Shown: positions 7,534 through 14,232 of the stretch, piece after piece
How positions within the stretch are numbered: position 1 is the stretch's first letter
How the letters are laid out: the number at the start of each line of letters is the position of its first letter
NCBI GenBank assembly: GCA_003454835.1
Contig: DMTA01000463.1
Location: forward strand, 1 to 19,792
Direction: 5' to 3'
Length of the DNA: 19,792 nucleotides
Source of the DNA: Achromobacter sp.
Lineage (GTDB): Bacteria; Pseudomonadota; Gammaproteobacteria; Burkholderiales; Burkholderiaceae_B
Program-made: the position numbers and the translations under genes
The notes under the pieces: model-generated
The model's input: the letters and a program-made list of their open reading frames with translations, nothing else
Told to the model about the DNA's origin: nothing
The model's database searches: none

Positions 7534-7598
7534 GGTGTCAGACACCCGTTGAGACGCCGCCGCAAGCTGACGACCATCTCCGACGGGTGTCTGACACC
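7534..7598. repeat. Inverted repeat of GGTGTCAGACACC elements
   Basis: GGTGTCAGACACCCGT at 7534-7549 is the exact reverse complement of ACGGGTGTCTGACACC at 7583-7598. Each arm also contains a 13-base self-palindrome, GGTGTC-A/T-GACACC. With one wobble the arms extend to 18 bp around a loop of about 29 bases. A half copy, GGTGTCAGAC, lies at 5884-5893. This looks like a dispersed REP-like intergenic dyad. It lies between two genes on the minus strand and could also act as a transcript-processing or attenuation structure. Confidence 0.7.
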
Positions 7599-7613
7599 GT
7601 CCCAAGCAAGCAG

Positions 7614-7630
7614 CCCGGCAAAAAGCCGGG
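7614..7630 (-). terminator. Short hairpin after the acylase gene
   Basis: CCCGGC (7614-7619) and GCCGGG (7625-7630) flank an A5 loop (T5 on the minus strand), 8 bases after the acylase stop. The stem is short and lacks a following T tract, so it is a modest candidate. Confidence 0.45.
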
Positions 7631-7638
7631 AACTCAGC

Positions 7639-10101
7639 TCACTTGCCTGACGGCTGCAGCGTCAGCGTGTCCGACCGCTGGCTCTCCACCTTCGCGCGGC
7701 TGAACGCCATCGGGAAGTACTCGCCCGTCGCCCAACCCTTGAGCAGGTCCTGGTAATGCGGGCTGCGCGGATCCGCTGATTGGCCCGGCACGTTCTGCAC
7801 GCGCGAGTTGTCCCAGTCGGACACGTCGATCACCTGGCGGTACGACGCGCCGCTGGTCACGCGGTAGTCGCTCTTGCGGAACGTCGCGCGATGCACCGTG
7901 TCGTTGTCTCCGCCGACCGGATAGCGCGGCGTGCCCCATGCCTTGGCGGTATCGGGCGGCAGCAGGCTGGCCAGGCTGTGATCGAACTGGATGTGGTGCA
8001 GCTTGCCCCACTGCCACTGCTTCGAGTCCGGCCCCATCTTCGCGGTGAGCTGCGTCAAACCATCGGCCAGCGCCTGCAACAGCAGGGCGTCGCGGCCCTG
8101 TTCCGGACGAGGACCGAAGGCGGCGTCGGGCGTGGCCAGCTTTTCCAGGACCTTGCGGGTGGACAGCTCGCCGAACGCCGCGCGCCCGTTTGCCGGCACA
8201 TACAGGTCGGTCACGCGCTTGACGACCTCCGGCAGCCAGAAGGCATAGACGGTGGCGGCCCGGGAGTCCGTGGCCATGCGGTAGTCCCAGTCCTTCAGCA
8301 GGCTCAGCGCCGCCCCGACATTCGCGTCCGCCGAATTCAACGACTTGGCGTAGCCGCCCAGCGTGCGGGCAGGAATCGACAGGTTATCGAACTGCAGGTC
8401 CTGCGACTGCTGCACGGTCAACCCCTTGCCGTCGGCCACCACCTCGCGGATGCGCTGGATGCGGAAGGGTTCGGCCCAGGTGCGCGCCGACATGTCCTTG
8501 TACGGATAGTTGGCGGGCAGGTTGTACTCGTTGGCCGTGGCGACATAGCCTTCGGGAGGGTTGAAGACGCGGGGCAGGGCGCTGCCGGGCAGTACGCCGC
8601 GCCATTCGAAATCGCCATTGCCGGGCACGGGCAGCATGCCGGACCAGTCGTTGCGCGGACGGATGGGGGCGATGCTGCCACCGAACCAGCCGATGTTGCC
8701 GTCCACGTCCGCGTAGACCATGTTTTCGCTGGGCGTGTAGTGCTTTTCCATGCCGGCCACGAACTCGTTCCAGTTCTGCGCCTGGTTCAAGCGCAGGCTG
8801 GCCAGGTAGGCGGCCGTGCCGGGAAATTCCAGGTAGGCGGCGCGCAGGGCGTACGCCTTGCGCCGCACCGGGTCTTCATGGATCACCGGACCATGACGCG
8901 TGAACTTCAGGCTGCGCATGGCAGGCGACGCGCCGCGCACCGGGATGCTCTCGTCGATCTGACGCATCTTTTCCCAGCGGCCCTGATAGCGGTATTCGCC
9001 GGGATTCGCGGGGTTGGTGTCGTAGACGTACAGGTCTTCCTCGTCACCAAACGCGAAGATGGTCAGGCCGAACGCGATGCGGTCGTTGTGGCCCATCGAA
9101 ACCCCGGGCAATGCCGGTTCGCCCGCGCCGATCACGTTCCAGCCCGGCGCATTCAGGTGGACCATGTAGCGCAGCGACGGCATCGTGATGGACCGGTGCG
9201 GGTCGCCCGCCAGGATGGGCTTGCCGGTGGCGGTGCGTTCGCCGCTCAGCGTCCAGTTGTTGCTTTCATAGCGCGGCGCCAGCGGATCGAAGGCCGGGTC
9301 CAGCGAGGCAAGCCGGCCCTCGGACAACGCGCTGGCCAGCTTCGCGCGTTCATCCGCGGCGAGCGGGCTGCGGGGGAAGTCGCCCGCCTCGAACTTCTGG
9401 CCGTCACGCGCCAGCCGGTAGGTGGTCAGGACGGACTTGTTGATCTGGCGCACGTCCAGGCCGGCAGGCACCTGCAGCGCCAACGGCGGCTCGAAGGTGC
9501 TCAGCCCCTGCACGTTGTTCAGGCCCAGTGCGGCGATCTGCTCGGACATCCGCACTTCCTCGCTGACGTTGCGCGTCAGGCCGTAGATGCGGATCAGGGA
9601 CGTCTCCGGACTCCAGTAGCCCGGCTCGGTGCCGGTCAGCTTGAACTCCGGCGGAAGCTGGTCGGGATTGGCCTTGACCCAGTTCACGTAGGCGTTGATG
9701 CCGTTGGCAAACGCGGTGAGGATGGCCTGGCCTTCGGGGTGGTAGCTGGCGAATTCCGCCTGCATATCGCCCCGGTACAGGAAGAGACGCGCGGCGCGGT
9801 CCTGCTCGATGAAGCGCGGCCCGAACTGTTCGGCCATCTTGCCTTCGCCCTGGCGGCGCCACAGGTCCAGCTGCCACAGGCGGTCGCGAGCGGCCGAAAA
9901 GCCCTGGGCAAAGAACAGGTCCGCCTGGTTCTTGGCGTAGATGTGGGACACGCCGTGCTTGTCCCTGACGATTTCCACGGGCTGCGACAGCCCTGGCATG
10001 GCAATCGTGTCCTTCTTGCCGCCTGGCGAGGCGCAACCCGCCAGCACTGCGATCAGGCCGCTTGCCAAGAATGCGGCGGCCCTGCGCTTGAACGTACGCA
10101 T
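7639..10101 (-). CDS. Penicillin acylase family Ntn-hydrolase, lipoprotein form
   Basis: An 820-residue precursor of the penicillin G acylase / AHL acylase family. The N-terminus has a basic signal sequence and a lipobox L20-A-G-C23, so the enzyme should be lipid-anchored. The alpha-chain region shows D-x-x-G-V-S-H-I-Y-A and F-F-A-Q-G-F-S-A-A-R-D-R-L-W-Q-L-D-L-W-R-R. The autocatalytic site is E279-S280-N-N-W, making Ser280 the nucleophile at the beta-chain N-terminus (beta chain about 541 residues), followed by G-K-P-I-L-A-G-D-P-H-R. Relatives hydrolyse amide bonds of beta-lactams, N-acyl homoserine lactones or acyl peptides; the substrate is not inferable here. The ATG at 10101 has GGAGGAG 7 bases upstream; the 118-codon open extension is discarded. 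Confidence 0.9.
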   Translation of the reverse strand: MRTFKRRAAAFLASGLIAVLAGCASPGGKKDTIAMPGLSQPVEIVRDKHGVSHIYAKNQADLFFAQGFSAARDRLWQLDLWRRQGEGKMAEQFGPRFIEQDRAARLFLYRGDMQAEFASYHPEGQAILTAFANGINAYVNWVKANPDQLPPEFKLTGTEPGYWSPETSLIRIYGLTRNVSEEVRMSEQIAALGLNNVQGLSTFEPPLALQVPAGLDVRQINKSVLTTYRLARDGQKFEAGDFPRSPLAADERAKLASALSEGRLASLDPAFDPLAPRYESNNWTLSGERTATGKPILAGDPHRSITMPSLRYMVHLNAPGWNVIGAGEPALPGVSMGHNDRIAFGLTIFAFGDEEDLYVYDTNPANPGEYRYQGRWEKMRQIDESIPVRGASPAMRSLKFTRHGPVIHEDPVRRKAYALRAAYLEFPGTAAYLASLRLNQAQNWNEFVAGMEKHYTPSENMVYADVDGNIGWFGGSIAPIRPRNDWSGMLPVPGNGDFEWRGVLPGSALPRVFNPPEGYVATANEYNLPANYPYKDMSARTWAEPFRIQRIREVVADGKGLTVQQSQDLQFDNLSIPARTLGGYAKSLNSADANVGAALSLLKDWDYRMATDSRAATVYAFWLPEVVKRVTDLYVPANGRAAFGELSTRKVLEKLATPDAAFGPRPEQGRDALLLQALADGLTQLTAKMGPDSKQWQWGKLHHIQFDHSLASLLPPDTAKAWGTPRYPVGGDNDTVHRATFRKSDYRVTSGASYRQVIDVSDWDNSRVQNVPGQSADPRSPHYQDLLKGWATGEYFPMAFSRAKVESQRSDTLTLQPSGK

Positions 10102-10433
10102 AGACTTCTCCTCCGGGTTATTGATCTTTTCTATGCCGGTACTACGCAGGGACGCTGGAAGCCGCGCCGAACGCAACACCATGCAGCGACTAGAACTAAA
10201 GCAGAAGCCCAGGGATAACTGTTTTATTTGATTAGATCTGGCAGAACTTGTAACGCCTCGTTGAACTCCGCCTGTGATGGGAAAGCGCAGCCGGCTGACA
10301 TTGCATGAGACAGACGCCAGGTGAAGCATGAAATTTTTGGTCACGACATCGCGAACCGGCCGGTAAACTCGGGCGCCACGAACACTGCCGGCGCGCTTGC
10401 CATTCGCCGTCATCACACATAGCCGCTTCATCC
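10102..10433. other. Divergent promoter region, 332 bases
   Basis: It separates the acylase gene (minus) from the gene at 10434 (plus). An AT-rich patch at about 10190-10250 probably holds the acylase promoter, but I cannot pick a convincing -35/-10 pair. On the plus strand TAAACT at 10364-10369 is a possible -10 for the next gene, again with a poor -35. A 10-bp palindrome, CAGCCGGCTG, lies at 10288-10297. No gene-like frame is seen. Confidence 0.4.
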
Positions 10434-11483
10434 ATGCCGATCTCCGACCTCGCACGCAGCCTGTCCCGTCCCATCCTTGCCGCCGACGACCTGGAGTCGA
10501 TGGAGCAATTCTTCAGACGTCCCGAGGTTGGCGCCTTTCTGATTCATGCCCGCAACCCGGCGCACACCGCCGCGGCCCTTCAGGAATGCGCCGATCTGCT
10601 GCCGCAACTGCATCCTTCCCATGCCGCGGCGCTTGCGCTGATGGGCGGTTCGCTGGTGGAGGGCGGCGCCGATCCGGCCATCCTGTTTCCCACGCTGCAC
10701 GCGCTGCTGCGCGACTGGCTGCAACGCCTGCGCCCGTTCTGCGCGCAGGAAGTGGAAGAGGACGATGAGGAGGTCGAGGAGGCCGATCGCCAGGCTTGGA
10801 CGGACGCGCAGGCCAAATTGGCGCAGGTGCCGCAGGACGCGTTCTGGGAGGTCGAAGCCCTGCAAGCCGCCGTGGACGTGCTGGTGCTGCCCATGATGAC
10901 CATGTTGTTGCGCCACCGCGGCAATCACCAGGCGTTTATCGCCGACGACGCGCTGATGGCCTTGCTGTACGCCATGGCCACGCTCAATGACAGCCTGCCG
11001 TTCGACCAGTTGCATTACCTGTGGCTGGCGTCGCGCGTGAGCTATGAAGACGAACTGGTCGTCGTCCTGCCGGCTTCCGGGACGGGCTTCATTGCCGAGG
11101 CCCATGCCATCAACAACACTTTCCACGCCTTCACGCTGCTGCAGATCCTGATCGGCGAACACGCGCAGGCGTTGGGCGTGCAACGGGAAATCGCCCCGCG
11201 CGCGCCGGACATGGACGGCGACACGGCCGATTTCCAGTGGTTGCAGGCCGGCGCCTATGCCGCAGGCGAACTGAAGAACATGCTGAAGTGGGCCTGGGGC
11301 GAAGCCGCATTGCGCGACCACCCGACGCGGCATGGCAGGCGCGTGCTGATCGCCCTGGAAACGGACGAAGGCACGAAGCGCAACTGGTCCGGATTCAACG
11401 GCGTCATCCACGAGGCCCAGCAGCCGTCCATGACGTTCACGCGCTATCTGACGCCGGAGGAAGTGGCGTCGTATCTGGCGTAA
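10434..11483 (+). CDS. Uncharacterised acidic protein
   Basis: A 349-residue soluble protein with no signal peptide or membrane helix. I do not recognise the family. It is rich in Ala, Leu and acidic residues and looks mostly helical. A strongly acidic stretch near residues 104-115 (E-V-E-E-D-D-E-E-V-E-E) may be a flexible linker between a helical N-terminal region and the rest. The C-terminal third (G-R-R-V-L-I-A-L-E-T-D-E-G, R-N-W-S-G-F-N-G-V-I-H) is more beta-like. High GC at third positions and consistent codon use support a real gene, and the start ATG at 10434 gives the longest plausible product, although no strong ribosome site precedes it. It is divergent from the acylase and convergent with the NADAR gene. 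Confidence 0.7.
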   Translation: MPISDLARSLSRPILAADDLESMEQFFRRPEVGAFLIHARNPAHTAAALQECADLLPQLHPSHAAALALMGGSLVEGGADPAILFPTLHALLRDWLQRLRPFCAQEVEEDDEEVEEADRQAWTDAQAKLAQVPQDAFWEVEALQAAVDVLVLPMMTMLLRHRGNHQAFIADDALMALLYAMATLNDSLPFDQLHYLWLASRVSYEDELVVVLPASGTGFIAEAHAINNTFHAFTLLQILIGEHAQALGVQREIAPRAPDMDGDTADFQWLQAGAYAAGELKNMLKWAWGEAALRDHPTRHGRRVLIALETDEGTKRNWSGFNGVIHEAQQPSMTFTRYLTPEEVASYLA

Positions 11484-11494
11484 GTTGGCGCGGG

Positions 11495-11605
11495 TCAGCG
11501 CTGCCCGAACATCCCGTCCACGCTGTCCTGCAGGTCGAAGACGTCCGACACGCCATACAGGCCGACAGGATCGCCCAGACGGCTGGCGTCGGGCGGCGGC
11601 GGATC
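11495..11605 (-). pseudogene. Possible C-terminal gene remnant
   Basis: Just past the NADAR stop, in another frame on the same strand, 36 codons ending at TGA (11495-11497) have coding-like third-position GC and a protein-like composition (segments such as D-P-V-G-L-Y-G-V-S-D-V-F-D-L-Q-D and V-D-G-M-F-G-Q-R). Upstream of base 11605 the frame becomes unlike protein, and no start codon with a ribosome site is visible. It may be the tail of a gene otherwise lost, or chance. Low confidence. Confidence 0.25.
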
Positions 11606-12155
11606 AGGCCCGCAGCGTGTCCCGCACCTGCATGAGCGCAAATCCCAGCAGGTTCAGGCCGCGCCACAGGTTGGGATTGGCGATGTGTTCGTCGTCCTGC
11701 GCCATCCCCACGCCCCAGATGCGGTCGACGGGGCTGGCTTCGACCAGGACCCGGTTGCCCGTCTGCAGCAGGAATTCGCGCAGTTCAGGGTTCTGGCCGA
11801 ATTTCGCCTCGTTGGCCCGCACGACGATGGCATAGCGGTTTGCCAGCCAGATGTCGTCGTTAAAGCCCAAGACCTGCCGGCCCAGCGCCTTGGCCGCGCC
11901 GGGATTGGGCGCCTTGAACACGAGCGCGCGTGTGGCCTCGTCGCCGAAGAGCCGGGCCTTCTCGGCCATCATGTAGTGCTCGGCAGTGGGGTAGCGCTGG
12001 CCTTCGATCTCGAAGGGGGCGCCATACCACTGGCTGAAGCACGTGGCCGTGACGCCGTGCTTGCCGGCCTGGTGGCCCCAGAAATTGACGAACTTGAGTT
12101 TGGCGCCCGCGTTATAGCGGCGGCGCAGGTCTTCGATGTAGCGGGTGTCGGTCAT
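11604..12155 (-). CDS. NADAR family protein (YbiA-like N-glycosidase)
   Basis: A 183-residue cytosolic NADAR-domain protein. Diagnostic blocks are F-S-Q-W-Y-G-A-P-F near residues 40-48, Y-P-T-A-E-H-Y-M-M-A-E-K-A-R-L-F at 55-70 (Glu59 is the probable catalytic acid), A-K-F-G-Q-N-P-E-L-R-E-F-L-L-Q-T-G, and the W-G-x-G-M closing region, with L-G-F-A-L-M-Q-V-R-D-x-L at the end. Characterised relatives (E. coli YbiA) cleave the N-glycosidic bond of early riboflavin intermediates, limiting toxic by-products; other NADAR proteins act in NAD/ADP-ribose metabolism. No riboflavin or NAD gene is nearby. There is no Shine-Dalgarno sequence before the ATG, and a -10-like TACAAT ends 6 bases upstream, which suggests a leaderless or nearly leaderless message. 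Confidence 0.88.
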   Translation of the reverse strand: MTDTRYIEDLRRRYNAGAKLKFVNFWGHQAGKHGVTATCFSQWYGAPFEIEGQRYPTAEHYMMAEKARLFGDEATRALVFKAPNPGAAKALGRQVLGFNDDIWLANRYAIVVRANEAKFGQNPELREFLLQTGNRVLVEASPVDRIWGVGMAQDDEHIANPNLWRGLNLLGFALMQVRDTLRA

Positions 12156-12161
12156 GCCGGA

Positions 12162-12167
12162 ATTGTA
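12162..12167 (-). promoter_or_regulatory. Putative -10 of the NADAR gene
   Basis: On the minus strand TACAAT ends 6 bases before the NADAR ATG, so transcription would start at or next to the A of the start codon. No -35 match is seen at 16-18 bases; that position is occupied by the stem of the upstream terminator. Confidence 0.35.
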
Positions 12168-12177
12168 TTTCTGAAAG

Positions 12178-12221
12178 ACGCGGCGCGCGGTGGCGAGTTG
12201 CCTCGCCGCCGCGCGCCGCGT
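12178..12221 (-). terminator. Very strong hairpin after the DUF4148 gene
   Basis: A 20-bp stem with one wobble pair joins 12178-12197 to 12202-12221 around a 4-base loop. On the minus strand it follows the DUF4148 stop by about 21 bases and is followed by CTTTC. It ends 22 bases before the NADAR start, so it insulates the two genes. Confidence 0.75.
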
Positions 12222-12242
12222 GCCGGCACTGACGCGCAGGGA

Positions 12243-12572
12243 TCACCACCGGCGCTGCGAACCCGTCTGGCTGGAAGCCGGCTGGGCCATGTCGCCGGTG
12301 CGTACCGTGCTGACATATTTCTGGTAGTCGGCGATATAAACCGGACTGTTGATGTCCGGGCTTTCATCGCCGGCCCATTGGGCCTCGACGCCCGACTCCT
12401 TCCACGCCGCCAGATCGCGTTCCACTTCGGCGCGGGTGGGCGTGTAGCTGGAGGGAGGCGTGGCAGTGGTGGGCGCGGAGGCTGCAGGCTGCGCGCCGGC
12501 CGGGCCGGAAAACAGGGCAAAGACCGCCAGCGCGGCCGGGACGAGGGCGCGGAAGGGGAGTAGGGGCTTCAT
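12243..12572 (-). CDS. DUF4148 family small exported protein
   Basis: A 109-residue exported protein. Residues 1-27 form a signal peptide (basic start, long Ala/Leu/Val core, A-G-A cleavage site). The mature part begins with a low-complexity Ala/Pro/Ser/Thr linker, followed by T-R-A-E-V-E-R-D-L-A-A-W-K-E-S-G-V and ending Y-I-A-D-Y-Q-K-Y-V, which matches the DUF4148 pattern common in Burkholderiales, usually in multiple stress-responsive copies. No biochemical function is known. The ATG at 12572 has AGGAG 8 bases upstream on this strand. It is monocistronic with its own strong terminator, and its upstream region holds an isolated 16-bp palindrome (12808-12823) that may be regulatory. Confidence 0.75.
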   Translation of the reverse strand: MKPLLPFRALVPAALAVFALFSGPAGAQPAASAPTTATPPSSYTPTRAEVERDLAAWKESGVEAQWAGDESPDINSPVYIADYQKYVSTVRTGDMAQPASSQTGSQRRW

Positions 12573-12807
12573 GTGGAACTCCTGGTGACGGAGAGGGACC
12601 CCGGATCGGGGCCGAGCGCCTTCGCGAGCGCGATGCCGTGGCAAGGCCATGCAGCAGTGACGCCCGGATGGCGTGGTCGTTTTCCGGCGCGGGCGCGGCG
12701 GCCTTTAGATGAGGGAGCGCGGGCCGGGGGAAGACATCCGGCGGACACGCGCCCGCCCGTTCTCATGCCTTCGTGCTCATCGTAGGGCCGCATGGGTGCA
12801 GGCCACA

Positions 12808-12823
12808 TACTCAAAATTGAGTA
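12808..12823. promoter_or_regulatory. Palindrome TACTCAAAATTGAGTA, possible operator
   Basis: Perfect 7-bp arms, TACTCAA and TTGAGTA, flank a 2-base centre. It lies 24 bases past the LuxR-type gene's stop and 236 bases upstream of the DUF4148 start, in an AT-rich island inside very GC-rich sequence. A 2-base loop is too tight for a terminator, which favours a protein-binding site. Confidence 0.4.
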
Positions 12824-12847
12824 CGCCGGGCGGCGCGTCGGCGCGTG

Positions 12848-13933
12848 TTACAGCAACGACGCCAGACGGACCAGTTCGGATTGGCGGCTGCACTCCATCT
12901 TGGTCAGCAGCGATGCCACCTGCTTGCGCACCGTCAGGACCGACGCGTGGCGCAGGGTGGCCACTTCCTCGACGCTATGGCCGGCGGCCAGCCCCGCCAG
13001 CACCGCGGCTTCGGCATGCGTGATGGAAAAAACGGATTGCAGCTTGGTGACATCCGGCATGGCAAAGGCGCTCTTCTTGCGCATGCGCACCAGCAGCATG
13101 CGGCCACCGATGAGGCTGAGCGCAGGCGGCGCCGCGCTGATATCCACCCAGAACAGTTCGCCCCAGCCCGAGGCCGTGGCCATCGAACGCATCTGGCCGT
13201 CGCGCGCCACGGCGGCGCAGTGCGCATCGAACAGCCGCTGCACCTTGGCGTCCGCGTGGCGCAGCCGGCGGCCGTGCAGTATCCAGCCATTCACGTCATC
13301 CAGAAAGCCCACGGCCAGCGGCGACAGCTTGTCGACGATGCAATCCACACTGATCAGCAGCACCGCTTCATTGACCTCGGAAAAGGCGCTTTCCAGCGAC
13401 TTCCATCCAATCGCGCGGGTGCGTTCTCGTTGCGACAACTGGTGGCGCAGCAGTCGGAAGTAGCGGGCGTAGTCGCCCGATTGCAGCCGGTCGCCCGCCT
13501 TCGCGTCGACGGACGAACGCTGAAAGCCGATCGCGGCGTGCAGCACGGTGTTCGATTCGATGATGAGCGACAGCACCTGCGCCATGCGATGCCGGGCCAT
13601 GAAGTCCGCATAGAACTCGGTGCGGTGCAACTGCGCGGGTTCGTACATCCGCGTGGTGTCCAGCCAGGTGCCGGCGGGGGAGTTGCGCCCGTCCTGCTCA
13701 ATGATGTCGCAGTTGCAATAGTGCTCCTGGTAATCCGAGGCGCATACGTCGGAAAGGCCGATGGCGGTCAGGGTCAGCAGCTTGTTCCTGGCGTCGAACA
13801 CGATGAGCGCTCCGCTGTCGGCCCCGACAAGATCGCGGGCCGAGCCAAGGATGTCGCCCCACGGCGGTTCGGGGTCGGTCAGATGGTCGACGGCCTCGAC
13901 GGCGCGGCGCAATGCGATTCGATGATCGGGCAT
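12848..13933 (-). CDS. LuxR-type helix-turn-helix regulator
   Basis: A 361-residue regulator. Residues 296-361 form a GerE/LuxR-type DNA-binding domain: S-I-T-H-A-E-A-A-V-L-A-G-L-A-A-G-H-S-V-E-E-V-A, then S-V-L-T-V-R-K-Q-V-A-S-L-L-T-K and S-R-Q-S-E-L-V-R-L. The first 200 or so residues look like a GAF/PAS-type sensor, containing the E-H-Y-x-x-x-D segment frequent in this group, here with Cys73 and Cys75 (Y-C-N-C-D). It is not a clear acyl-homoserine-lactone receptor. The ATG at 13933 is chosen over an upstream TTG because GGAGG lies 7 bases before it. It appears monocistronic; its targets are unknown. Confidence 0.83.
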   Translation of the reverse strand: MPDHRIALRRAVEAVDHLTDPEPPWGDILGSARDLVGADSGALIVFDARNKLLTLTAIGLSDVCASDYQEHYCNCDIIEQDGRNSPAGTWLDTTRMYEPAQLHRTEFYADFMARHRMAQVLSLIIESNTVLHAAIGFQRSSVDAKAGDRLQSGDYARYFRLLRHQLSQRERTRAIGWKSLESAFSEVNEAVLLISVDCIVDKLSPLAVGFLDDVNGWILHGRRLRHADAKVQRLFDAHCAAVARDGQMRSMATASGWGELFWVDISAAPPALSLIGGRMLLVRMRKKSAFAMPDVTKLQSVFSITHAEAAVLAGLAAGHSVEEVATLRHASVLTVRKQVASLLTKMECSRQSELVRLASLL

Positions 13934-14015
13934 GGCGTGCCTCCAACGCTGGTTCAAACGTAATCGCTGCTACGTGTCACACATGGTTGTAGGTGGCGCC
14001 GGCCGGCAAGGCATG

Positions 14016-14053
14016 GCGGCGCACCGCTGCTGCGGATCAAAGCGGTGCGCCGC
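14016..14053 (-). terminator. Hairpin upstream of the LuxR-type gene
   Basis: A perfect 13-bp stem (14016-14028 with 14041-14053) has a 12-base loop. It could terminate the 562-residue-protein gene, whose stop is 180 bases away, or be a structure in the leader of the LuxR-type gene. No T tract follows on the minus strand, so the role is open. Confidence 0.45.
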
Positions 14054-14089
14054 GTGGAGCGTGCGGTAATGGCGGCGAACCCAGCGCAG

Positions 14090-14109
14090 ATTATCGTCGC
14101 AAATTTGCG
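14090..14109 (-). promoter_or_regulatory. Candidate LuxR-gene promoter with palindrome CGCAAATTTGCG
   Basis: On the minus strand GATAAT (14095-14090) is a good -10. A perfect 12-bp palindrome, CGCAAATTTGCG, at 14098-14109 sits immediately upstream, in the spacer where a repressor or autoregulator would act. No good -35 is visible, which would fit an activated promoter. Confidence 0.35.
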
Positions 14110-14232
14110 CGCGATGATGATTTCGCCGGGTTTGTCCGCAAGGAAAATTGCGTGTTGATGCGGCGATACCGGGATAAATCAACCGCCGCAGTAATGACTT
14201 TAAAACTGCCGCGCCGCGCCGCGCTGCGACGC

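Larger units (their letters stand above)
13934..14232. other. 299-base intergenic region with LuxR leader and hairpin
   Basis: It lies between two minus-strand genes and holds the hairpin at 14016-14053 and a palindrome beside a candidate promoter at 14090-14109. If that promoter is real, the LuxR-type message has a leader of about 150 bases containing the hairpin. No convincing short gene is seen on either strand. Confidence 0.4.

Noticed and set aside
7780..10218. An 812-codon open frame on the plus strand opposite the acylase gene
   Set aside because: It mirrors a well-supported acylase gene; its product is rich in His, Arg, Val and Gly with no domain, the usual result of high-GC antisense frames.
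10102..10455. A 118-codon N-terminal extension of the acylase
   Set aside because: The ATG at 10101 has a near-perfect ribosome site and begins a lipoprotein signal; the extension has no family similarity and would bury the signal.
12848..13933. LuxR-type protein as a quorum-sensing receptor paired with the acylase
   Set aside because: The N-terminal domain is not a clear autoinducer-binding domain and no luxI-like gene is present; the two genes are about 2.7 kb apart with unrelated genes between.
12845..13963. A 372-codon plus-strand frame opposite the LuxR-type gene
   Set aside because: The minus strand encodes a clear LuxR helix-turn-helix domain with a good ribosome site.
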